DNA from: an uncultured Mycoplasmatota bacterium
GTDB lineage: Bacteria > Bacillota_I > Bacilli_A > RF39 > UBA660
Reading direction: 5' to 3'
Length of the DNA: 32,227 nt
Assembly: GCA_948466315.1 (NCBI GenBank)
Contig: CAOJZZ010000008.1
Coordinates: 1 to 32,227, forward strand
The position numbers and the translations under genes are program-made. Numbering within the stretch: position 1 is the stretch's first letter; each line of letters starts with the position of its first letter. This document shows, piece by piece, positions 26,601 to 32,227 of the stretch. A model generated the notes under the pieces. It was not told the DNA's origin and ran no database searches. It worked only from the letters and a program-made list of their open reading frames with translations.

Positions 26601-27764
26601 CATAACTATCGAGAAAGATTCGAACTATTTAAGTTTAGAGAAATAAATGATTATCATCATGCTCATGATGCTTACTTAGCTGTAGTTTTAGGAGAATATA
26701 AAGAAAAATTCATGAAGAGAGAAATTAACTTTACTATGGTAAAAGTGATGAATGATAAGTTAAGATCATTAGGAAATTATAAACAGTTAAAATATGGCTT
26801 TGTAATCAATAGTTTAGACGAAAATGTGAGTGAAATTGTTACTGAAATTTCTAAGAATATGATAGACGAGAATACAGGTGAAGTGTTGTTTGACGCTAAA
26901 ACATTTAATGAACAAGTGGAAAAAACACTTTATCGGAATGATATTTTAATAAGTAAAAAAACAGAAGTTAGAAGTGGAGAGTTTTTTAACCAAACAAAAG
27001 AGCCTAAAGGAGGGAAGGGAGTTCCATTAAAGAAAAATATGCCAATAAAAAGATATGGTTCATATACTAGTTTAAAGCCAATTTATGCTGTGTTGTTAAA
27101 GTATGAGAAAAAGAAAAAATATGAACAGAAATTAGTAGGAATGCCAATCTACTTAGCAAAATCACCTGAAGATATGCAAACTAACTATTTTAAAGGATTG
27201 TTAGAATTAGAAAAGGATTCTTATTGTGAAGTTATTAGTAAACCTTTACCTTTTTACTCCTTATTAAATTGGAATAATCAAATATGTTATTTAGTTGGAG
27301 CATCCAATAAGGTAGAAGTATGCAACGCTAAAGAATTTCATTATCACAAAAATTTTTATAAATCACATAAACATATATTAAATAAAGTGTTTAATAATAA
27401 CAAAATAGAAATTGATGAAACAGTTTATGATAATGGATTAGATGATGTAATTAAATATATAATCAACAAAATAGAGCAAGAATATGTATTGTTTGATAAT
27501 TTAATTAGTGAGTTAAAGAATATAGTACAGTATGATGATATGGAGGTATTATCCATAGAAGATAAAGAGAATATAATTATTCAATTAACTAAATTATTAA
27601 ATTGTAAGAGCGAAAATGCCAATTTTAAACTTTTAAATTCTTCCTATTCATCTGCTTTTGGAAGAAAACACAATAAAATTATTGATAATGCCTCTGTTTT
27701 ATCATTATCAGTAACAGGTATAAAGGAAAATGATTATGAGCTTTCGGACAGTAGTAATAACTAA
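23679..27764 (+). CDS. cas9: CRISPR-associated endonuclease Cas9 (type II-A)
   Basis: A 1361-residue RNA-guided DNA nuclease. RuvC-I has catalytic Asp13 (GLDIGTTSVGWAV); the arginine-rich bridge helix follows (ERRGYRSSRRRYDRRRNRIK, about 58-77); RuvC-II has Glu786 (IMIEMARE); the HNH domain has Asp862-His863 and Asn886 (EIDHILPRTLIKDDSIDNKA, then ECNQIKA); RuvC-III has His994 and Asp997 (HHAHDAYLAVV). All residues for both strand cuts are intact. The C-terminal ~260 residues form the PAM-interacting part, with RYGSYTSLKPIYAVLLKY in the place of the SpCas9 KKYGGFDSPTVAYSVLV region. AAGGAG lies about ten bases before the ATG. The end overlaps the cas1 start. The PAM cannot be read from sequence alone. 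Confidence 0.96.
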   Translation: MEKELKKYNIGLDIGTTSVGWAVVEENTQKIIRKGKGNNRKALWGVRLFEEATTAAERRGYRSSRRRYDRRRNRIKLLQQEFEEEINKVDKSFYKKLTESKYQSDDKINKSILLSVNEQAKVKKYNDNYKTIYHLRRRLINDKAKEDIRLIYLAIHHIIKYRGNFLNSNENFNTNNLNLVDHIKGCFEAFINLVPTLNIPENYEEIIDLETLATTIMDNNKNDVKINVENSLKNISDNKKFPSEFAKIVVGNKFSIKNLFYLESIDKNDEITINFSESDMDNSEKVVKIEQLLDDKIEVINLLKELYDAIYLKKLFKNSDKASLSELMVARYKTHREDLRFLKDLFDKERNLYNELFRTKNTKKICLYEKYIHNQISYDEFIKELNKRLEKVFESDIDNALKEKYTIFIKDRIINKEFLPRITDPENGRYPYQLNKDELIKIIENQGKYYPFLLDKAGNKYKLVKLLEFRIPYYVGPLVSEDKSDFAWMERKIPNVKITPYNFDEVVNKEVTAEKFIKRMISHCTYLLNEPALPNNSILYSRYKVMNELKQIKINGEKLTQDIQHKIIEELFMKTSGSITDKKFKIYLHSLNEFSMLGNNINITGYSSDEKFANNMQSYVDFFGENGIFKDTSYNEEDADEIIEWITIFDDKDILEKKVKDKYKELNPEKIKMILTKKYSGWGNLSKKLLTELSIKDKKTNTSKNIMTLLSETEENFMQIINNDEYKFQDLIKKNNVIKETKKINYDLVKDLATSPSTKKGIYQALKVIEELIKYMGYPPTNIMIEMARENNNKKERTLDKKKYLLKLYDKIKNDYKDIYSELKKVDKIDSQKLFLYFIQEGKCLYSGEPLSIENLNEYEIDHILPRTLIKDDSIDNKALVKRECNQIKAANFVLPEQYRSSYMRKWWNHLKSVNLISAKKFYLLTRSSYNDKDIQGFINRQLVETRQITKHVANIINNFYKNTKVIYLKANLSHNYRERFELFKFREINDYHHAHDAYLAVVLGEYKEKFMKREINFTMVKVMNDKLRSLGNYKQLKYGFVINSLDENVSEIVTEISKNMIDENTGEVLFDAKTFNEQVEKTLYRNDILISKKTEVRSGEFFNQTKEPKGGKGVPLKKNMPIKRYGSYTSLKPIYAVLLKYEKKKKYEQKLVGMPIYLAKSPEDMQTNYFKGLLELEKDSYCEVISKPLPFYSLLNWNNQICYLVGASNKVEVCNAKEFHYHKNFYKSHKHILNKVFNNNKIEIDETVYDNGLDDVIKYIINKIEQEYVLFDNLISELKNIVQYDDMEVLSIEDKENIIIQLTKLLNCKSENANFKLLNSSYSSAFGRKHNKIIDNASVLSLSVTGIKENDYELSDSSNN

Positions 27765-28608
27765 GCAATCAAAAATTAGCTATAAAAATAGATTTCTAGT
27801 AGTAAAACAAGATACTGATGAAAAATATATACATTTATCAGAAATAGACACAATTATAGTCGACTCTATCTCTGTTTCTATTTCAGCTTACTTACTAAAA
27901 GAGTTATCTTCTAATAAAATTAATATAATATTTTGTGATGAGAAACATAATCCTTTTGGTGAATTGGCTTCTTTTTATTCTAGTCATAATAGTAGTAAAA
28001 AAATAAAAAATCAAATTTCTTGGACTAAATCTAATAAGGATAAATTATGGACTAATATCGTAAAGAATAAAATATTAAATCAAGCAATGATTTTAAAAAA
28101 TACAGGTTCTGATAAAAGTGAGCTGCTTTTGAGTTATATAGACGAAGTCACTATCGGAGATAAAACAAATAGAGAAGGGCACGCCGCTAAAGTATATTTT
28201 AATGCTTTATTTGGTAATAATTTTATAAGAGATGAAGATAATAAAATAAATGCTGGACTAAATTATGGTTATGCTGTTTTACTTTCAACTATAAACAAAG
28301 AAATTATTAGTAATGGTTATTTGACTCAATTAGGAATTCATCATAAAAATGAATTTAATGAATTCAACTTAACTTGTGACTTAATGGAACCATTTAGACC
28401 AATTATTGATAATTTCGTCTATTTTAACTCTAATCGTAATTTTGATACTAACTATAAATTAGATATAATAAATATTTTCAATAATACATATAAATATCGC
28501 GGAAAGAACTTTGTTCTAAAAGATATTATAAAAATGTTTATAAAAACAACTTTAGAATCTATTGATAATACAGAAAATTATAAGGATTTTTTATACTATG
28601 AGGGATAG
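27736..28608 (+). CDS. cas1: CRISPR-associated endonuclease Cas1 (type II)
   Basis: A 290-residue spacer-integration nuclease acting with Cas2. The N terminus MSFRTVVITKQSKISYK and the middle GELASFYSSHNSSKKI match type II Cas1. The metal-binding residues lie in NREGHAAKVYFNALFG (Glu), LTQLGIHHKNEFNEFNL (His) and CDLMEPFRPIID (Asp/Glu), so it should be active. I prefer the ATG at 27736: AAAGGA is eight bases upstream and the MSFRTVV start agrees with the family, whereas the ATG at 27730 is only two bases from it. The gene overlaps the end of cas9 by 29 bp, in another frame, and cas2 starts 4 bp after its stop. Confidence 0.94.
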   Translation: MSFRTVVITKQSKISYKNRFLVVKQDTDEKYIHLSEIDTIIVDSISVSISAYLLKELSSNKINIIFCDEKHNPFGELASFYSSHNSSKKIKNQISWTKSNKDKLWTNIVKNKILNQAMILKNTGSDKSELLLSYIDEVTIGDKTNREGHAAKVYFNALFGNNFIRDEDNKINAGLNYGYAVLLSTINKEIISNGYLTQLGIHHKNEFNEFNLTCDLMEPFRPIIDNFVYFNSNRNFDTNYKLDIINIFNNTYKYRGKNFVLKDIIKMFIKTTLESIDNTENYKDFLYYEG

Positions 28609-28612
28609 AATT

Positions 28613-28918
28613 ATGAGAACAATTATATTTTTTGATTTACCTACTGTATATTCTAAAGACAAAAAGGATTATTTACTATTTAGAAAATATTTATTAAAAG
28701 AAGGATTTATTATGATGCAAAAATCAGTTTATTCAAAAATAGTACTTAATTCTCAACAATCAAAATTATTAATAGAAAGAGTGCGTAAAGAAGCACCAAA
28801 AAAAGGATTAGTACAAGTATTAACCATTACTGAAAAACAATATTCTCAAATAGAATATATTATCGGGGAATCAAACAGTAAAATTATTAATAGCGAAGAA
28901 AGACTAATAGTATTATGA
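28613..28918 (+). CDS. cas2: CRISPR-associated protein Cas2
   Basis: A 101-residue partner of Cas1 in the spacer-integration complex. It begins MRTIIFFDLPTVYSKDKKDY, the usual Cas2 opening with a ferredoxin-like first strand and Asp8, followed by YLLKEGFIMMQKSVYSKIV and VQVLTITEKQYSQIEYI, as in type II-A Cas2. I chose the ATG at 28613, eight bases after GAGGGA; earlier in-frame starts would extend into cas1 and spoil the family N terminus. The stop TGA overlaps the csn2 ATG. Confidence 0.93.
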   Translation: MRTIIFFDLPTVYSKDKKDYLLFRKYLLKEGFIMMQKSVYSKIVLNSQQSKLLIERVRKEAPKKGLVQVLTITEKQYSQIEYIIGESNSKIINSEERLIVL

Positions 28919-29595
28919 AGTTAAAGATTAATTATTTTGATAATAATATAATTATCACTAATGATAAAGTATTTGTAATAGAAATAGAAAATAAAAAGTA
29001 CTTTTATAGATTTGTAAACGATTTATACAATATTTCCAATGGAGATATACTTGAAGATATAACTTTCTTTGATAATAAAAATACAGAAATAAATATATCT
29101 AATAAAATAAATATTTTTACAAATTATTTTGAATTTAACTTTAATTCTAAGAAATATCAAAGTGATATAAATAAATATATAATAGAAAATATTTCTGATG
29201 TTGATAAAAATACCATATTAACTACATATAAAAAGTTAATATCTTCAACCAAAACTATACTAAATAAAGCAGAACTACCTATATGTATATCTATAGAACA
29301 AACGATAGAAAATATAATAAAATCACTAAAAATAAATATAAATAGTAAAGATGATTTACTAGAAAATCTATTACTAATTATAGATTTAGAGAAAAACTTA
29401 AAAAGTAATTATTTATTAATATTTGTAAATTTAAAACAGTATTTATCAAATAACGAATTAAATGAATTATATAAGTATGCAATTTATAATGATATATTTA
29501 TATTATTAATTGATTCACAATGTTATGGGGGAACCAAAGAATATGAAAATAAATTAATTATAGATAACAATTTAGACGAATTTATGTTAAAATAA
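28915..29595 (+). CDS. csn2: CRISPR-associated protein Csn2 (type II-A)
   Basis: A 226-residue protein. Csn2 forms tetrameric rings on DNA ends and is needed for spacer acquisition in type II-A systems; its presence defines the subtype. The sequence is very AT-rich and diverged, but length, position directly after cas2, and the pattern (strand-rich start KLKINYFDNNIIITNDKV; helical middle DKNTILTTYKKLISSTKTIL; late strands YLLIFVNLKQYLSNNELNEL and NDIFILLIDS) fit the short Csn2 class. It overlaps cas2 by 4 nt (ATGA) and is followed by 77 bp of leader before the first repeat. Confidence 0.85.
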   Translation: MKLKINYFDNNIIITNDKVFVIEIENKKYFYRFVNDLYNISNGDILEDITFFDNKNTEINISNKINIFTNYFEFNFNSKKYQSDINKYIIENISDVDKNTILTTYKKLISSTKTILNKAELPICISIEQTIENIIKSLKININSKDDLLENLLLIIDLEKNLKSNYLLIFVNLKQYLSNNELNELYKYAIYNDIFILLIDSQCYGGTKEYENKLIIDNNLDEFMLK

Positions 29596-29672
29596 AACAA
29601 ATGACAAAATAATATCATCTAAAATAATATATATTACTCTATGGTATATATTATAGATTTTAACCTTTTGAG
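29596..29672 (+). promoter_or_regulatory. CRISPR leader
   Basis: 77 bp between the csn2 stop and the first repeat. It holds an extended -10-like TGGTATATA (29642-29650), a 10-bp perfect dyad (ATAATATATA and TATATATTAT around 11 nt), and ends in CTTTTGAG directly against the first repeat, resembling the leader-anchoring sequence (ATTTGAG type) that guides Cas1-Cas2 in type II-A arrays. It also has a short inverted copy of part of the repeat at 29610-29625. Its side is set by the decaying repeats at the other end. Confidence 0.7.
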
Positions 29673-30433
29673 GTTTTAGATCTATGTCATTTTAGATGGT
29701 ATTAAAACACTAATAAACCAATACTTACTAAAAAGATTGTTTTAGATCTATGTCATTTTAGATGGTATTAAAACCTTACTTGAGAGGTGCTTACTTGGAA
29801 GGTGGTTTTAGATCTATGTCATTTTAGATGGTATTAAAACATAGTTTTATCAGTGAGGTGTAGAATGAGAGTTTTAGATCTATGTCATTTTAGATGGTAT
29901 TAAAACTATTATAGTAAAAAATATCGAAGGATATGTGTTTTAGATCTATGTCATTTTAGATGGTATTAAAACTCCAACATACGACCGTAATATTTTCCCC
30001 AAGTTTTAGATCTATGTCATTTTAGATGGTATTAAAACTCCAACATACGACCGTAATATTTTCCCCAAGTTTTAGATCTATGTCATTTTAGATGGTATTA
30101 AAACATGAGTTTGAACGTGTATTTGAAATTGATGGTTTTAGATCTATGTCATTTTAGATGGTATTAAAACGTTTGTTTTTTACCAAAAACTGTAGGTATA
30201 GTTTTAGATCTATGTCATTTTAGATGGTATTAAAACATAAAAATGGTTAGTTATAAAGCATGTAGAGTTTTAGATCTATGTCATTTTAGATGGTATTAAA
30301 ACAGGTACACCTGGTGGTAAATTTAGTATGTTGTTTTAGATCTATGTCATTTTAGATGGTATTAAAACAAAAGATTTTATAAATCAAATGGTCGTATGTT
30401 TTAGATCTATGTCATCTTATATAGTATTAAATA
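29673..30433 (+). CRISPR. type II-A CRISPR array, 12 repeats and 11 spacers
   Basis: Repeats are 36 bp, opening GTTTTAGATCTATGTC and closing GATGGTATTAAAAC, starting at 29673, 29739, 29805, 29871, 29937, 30003, 30069, 30135, 30201, 30267, 30333 and 30398. The first eleven are identical. Spacers are 30 nt, except the last (30369-30397, 29 nt). Spacers 5 (29973-30002) and 6 (30039-30068) are identical. The twelfth repeat has at least five changes in its second half (CATCTTATATAGTATTAAATA), marking the leader-distal end. The GTTTTAG opening and pairing with the minus-strand tracrRNA show transcription runs in the + direction from the csn2 side. Confidence 0.98.
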
Positions 30434-30462
30434 ATAAGCTGCAATTACGAGTGATTTTATAT

Positions 30463-30498
30463 GCTTTAGATAGTGCTAATATTTAAAAATATAGTAAG
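30463..30498 (+). repeat. possible decayed thirteenth CRISPR repeat
   Basis: GCTTTAGAT matches GTTTTAGAT in 8 of 9 positions and lies 29 nt after the twelfth repeat, in phase with the array. The rest has drifted and matches poorly. The 29 nt before it (30434-30462) would be a relic spacer. Confidence 0.4.
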
Positions 30499-30509
30499 AG
30501 GTGAACATA

Positions 30510-30788
30510 ATGTCATGTTATAATTTAGATGATAGTTGGAATGGGTTAAATTTAAAAATTGCTAGAGATTTAAGAGATAAGATTAATAATGAAAGACATG
30601 AAGAACTTGTCAAATATTGCATAGAAATGGAGATAGATTATAAAGATTTATCTGATGAAGAAATGAAGCAAAAAATTAAGACAGAATGTTATGAGAATCT
30701 ATCTTAAGAAGAAGTGGCAATTTTAAATAAAGAGGAACCACTAACAGATGAAGAGATAGAAAAATTTAATAAAGTGTTAAATTTTTAG
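30510..30788 (+). pseudogene. small acidic protein gene with an in-frame TAA
   Basis: Starting at the ATG 30510 (AAGAGGTG six bases upstream), 65 codons read MSCYNLDDSWNGLNLKIARD to TECYENLS, then TAA at 30705-30707. The same frame stays open for 26 more codons of similar acidic, helical character (EEVAILNKEEPLTDEEIEKF) to TAG at 30786-30788. The simplest reading is a 92-codon gene with a nonsense mutation. A functional 65-residue product is also possible. I do not recognise the family. It lies just after the CRISPR array. Confidence 0.5.
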
Positions 30789-30851
30789 TTCTAAACTAAT
30801 AAAAGATATATTATTTCATTCAAATTTATTTTATTATGTTACATAAAATTA

Positions 30852-30879
30852 TTGAAAAAAATTAAAATTTTGATAAAAT
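30852..30879 (+). promoter_or_regulatory. candidate promoter before the nucleotidyltransferase-like pseudogene
   Basis: TTGAAA, 16 bp, TAAAAT. The start would be near 30886, almost at the TTG start codon (30889), leaving no room for a Shine-Dalgarno site. Confidence 0.4.
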
Positions 30880-30888
30880 ATACTTCAT

Positions 30889-31943
30889 TTGATACAAATA
30901 ACTGAAAGTCATAAATTACTAGAAAGAATAAATTATATTATGAAGGATATTGATAAAATAAATTTTTTTATTACAACTGAGCAATATGATAAAAGAAATG
31001 ATATTCTAGGTATAGTTTTCTACGGTAGCAGTAAATATAAAACTGCGACTTCTAAATCAGATATTAACTTACTAATAATAACCTATAATAATAGATGTTA
31101 TAAAGGTGTTAAGTATATTGGTGATACAAAAATAGAATTCTCTGAAAAAGGTTTTGACAATTTATTAATCAAAGTAGAAGAAATTGAAAAAAGTCAAAAT
31201 AATTCTTTAATATCTATTCTAAATAATGGTACTTTGATATATGGAGATTAAATATCCTATAATTATTTAAAAGAATAATTACCAAAGGATAGAAAAATAC
31301 CAAAAAGAAAACGGTCTACATACATTAGTTTATATTTAAACGAATTAAGACAAGTATCAAATGAATCTTATCAAAATTATTTATATTATAATATAATAGA
31401 CCAAATAAGAAAAAAGTACCTTGAAGAAAAAGGTTATAGTTCAATAAGTGGACAAAAAGCCTATTATCTTTATCAAAATAAAAAGTATGCTGAAAAATAT
31501 TATTGTTTAAAAATACCAGATCAGCAATTTATTGACCTTTATTTAGTGGCAATTAATGATAAATATACTGAAAGAAACATATCCAGATTATTAGAGAAAA
31601 TTGATTATAGTAAGGGGTTAGAATACCAAGAAGAACTATTCAGTAAGCAAGAAATAACATTTTATAGTACTATAGTTAATAATGCTAAAGAAAGGAGTGT
31701 TGCTTATTTAGAAACAAAAAATCCTAATGCTATAAATAGTTATTATTTAACATTAGAGCAAATAATGTAAGTTATAATATAAGATATTATCTAGAAAAGT
31801 GTGATGAACAGTTTATTCAATTATTTGATAAATCAATAAAAAACATATCATTTGAGAACATAAATTCATTATTCAATTATGTAACGTAAAGTATTAACAT
31901 TGATTATAAAAATTATAAGATATTAGAATTAACTAACAACTAA
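30889..31943 (+). pseudogene. decayed nucleotidyltransferase-like gene
   Basis: A TTG at 30889 opens 120 codons containing GIVFYGSSKYKTATSKSDIN, the GS...SDxD motif of the polymerase-beta/MNT nucleotidyltransferase fold, with Asn in place of the second Asp. TAA at 31249 ends it, but the same frame continues, with another TAA at 31276, through a long helical region (RSTYISLYLNELRQVSNESY, YLEEKGYSSISGQKAYYLYQ, NISRLLEKIDYSKGLEYQEE) to TAA at 31768. Coding character then moves to another frame (YNIRYYLEKCDEQFIQLFDK) with a TAA at 31887 before the last stop at 31941. Several lesions of different types mark real decay. The domain order suggests a two-domain nucleotidyltransferase with a helical substrate or antitoxin-type partner domain, possibly an old defence or toxin-antitoxin gene. 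Confidence 0.7.
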
Positions 31944-31968
31944 TTTTAGCATATATCTAATATACTAC

Positions 31969-31989
31969 AAAAAAAGTACTTGCTTTTTT
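31969..31989 (+). terminator. weak terminator-like hairpin
   Basis: AAAAAAG pairs with CTTTTTT around TACTTG. Almost all A-T, so stability is low, but the U6 run is right for a terminator at the end of the decayed gene. Confidence 0.35.
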
Positions 31990-32038
31990 CAGCTAACTAT
32001 AATAAAATAAAGAAGTCAACTCATAACAGTGGAGATAT

Positions 32039-32115
32039 GGCGCCGTTGGTGAAGTGGTTAACACGCTAGTTTGTGGCACTAGTATGCAAGGGTTCGATTC
32101 CCTTACGACGCCCCA
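32039..32115 (+). tRNA. tRNA-His (anticodon GTG)
   Basis: A full cloverleaf can be drawn. The anticodon stem CTAGT/ACTAG encloses the loop TTGTGGC with anticodon GTG (32073-32075). The T arm is AAGGG-TTCGATT-CCCTT. The acceptor strand GCGCCGT pairs with ACGACGC, with one C-A mismatch (C 32043, A 32108), and an extra 5' G at 32039 can pair with the C discriminator (32112), the identity element of tRNA-His. CCA (32113-32115) is encoded. A TATAAT about 36 bp upstream (31998-32003) may be its -10. Confidence 0.93.
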
Positions 32116-32173
32116 TTTAAGTTTATAACAAACCATCTATTAAATTGATGGCACGTTTCAATATAAAAAAGTT

Positions 32174-32200
32174 GGTTCTTTGTCAAGTAGTGTTGGTGGA
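32174..32200. mobile_element. possible transposon terminal repeat at the window edge
   Basis: GGTTCTTTGTCAAGTAGTGT and the following GGTGGA resemble, from memory, the terminal inverted repeats of ISL3-family insertion sequences. No transposase is in the window; the element would extend to the right. Position 3' of a tRNA gene fits a common insertion place. Weak evidence. Confidence 0.3.
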
Positions 32201-32227
32201 CCAAAAACTATGTAAAATTAATTGAGA

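Noticed and set aside
32133-32151. CCATC/GATGG hairpin after the tRNA as terminator
   Set aside because: Only 5 bp and not followed by a T-run, so it is not listed as a terminator.

Overview
The window is a strongly AT-rich bacterial chromosome segment with standard genetic code, purine-rich Shine-Dalgarno sites (AGGAGG-like) before most genes and every protein gene on the + strand. A choloylglycine hydrolase, a LiaF-like envelope protein, a type II-A CRISPR-Cas locus and typical low-GC Bacillota protein sequences suggest a gut-associated member of Bacillota/Bacilli (an uncultured or Erysipelotrichia/RF39-like lineage is my guess; the sequence does not settle this).

Left part (263-5043): a tight five-gene operon with a LiaF-like membrane protein, a DUF4097 beta-repeat protein, an ABC ATPase and two ABC-2 permeases, probably a cell-envelope stress or antimicrobial-export module. 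It is followed by a choloylglycine hydrolase family enzyme (5277-6257), a collagen-like protein gene broken by a one-base frameshift (6424-7115), a ROK-family sugar kinase (7479-8336), a copper-type P1B ATPase (8413-10623), a small unknown protein and a large MacB-type ABC exporter (11239-13797).

Middle part (13.9-23.0 kb): a decayed NUDIX hydrolase, two tandem paralogues built from 42-residue pentapeptide-like repeats, a membrane-anchored protein interrupted at two poly-A tracts, then a CDF metal exporter with a manganese-type ligand set, a uracil-DNA glycosylase-family protein, a stand-alone ClpB-D1-like AAA+ ATPase, and glmS with its own promoter and terminator.

Right part (23.5-30.5 kb): a complete type II-A CRISPR-Cas locus: tracrRNA (minus strand), cas9, cas1, cas2, csn2, a leader, and an array of 11 spacers of about 30 nt between 36-nt repeats. 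The tracrRNA can be read in full: its promoter (TTGACT, 17 nt, TATTAT on the minus strand) overlaps the cas9 ribosome binding site and abuts its ATG, predicts a start exactly at the first anti-repeat base, and the RNA ends at a GC hairpin with a U6 tail. The anti-repeat and repeat give the lower stem, bulge and upper stem expected of Cas9 guides. The Cas9 catalytic residues (D13, E786, H863, N886, H994, D997) are all present. The leader carries a short inverted copy of part of the repeat, and the array ends in decaying repeats, as expected of the old, leader-distal end.

After the array come two decayed genes (a small acidic protein with an in-frame TAA; a nucleotidyltransferase-like protein with several lesions), a tRNA-His with encoded CCA, and at the edge a possible transposon end. 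Five interrupted genes in 32 kb is high and is itself worth checking. I did not find a convincing wholly new system; the most interesting material is the compact regulatory architecture of the CRISPR locus and the repeat-protein pair.
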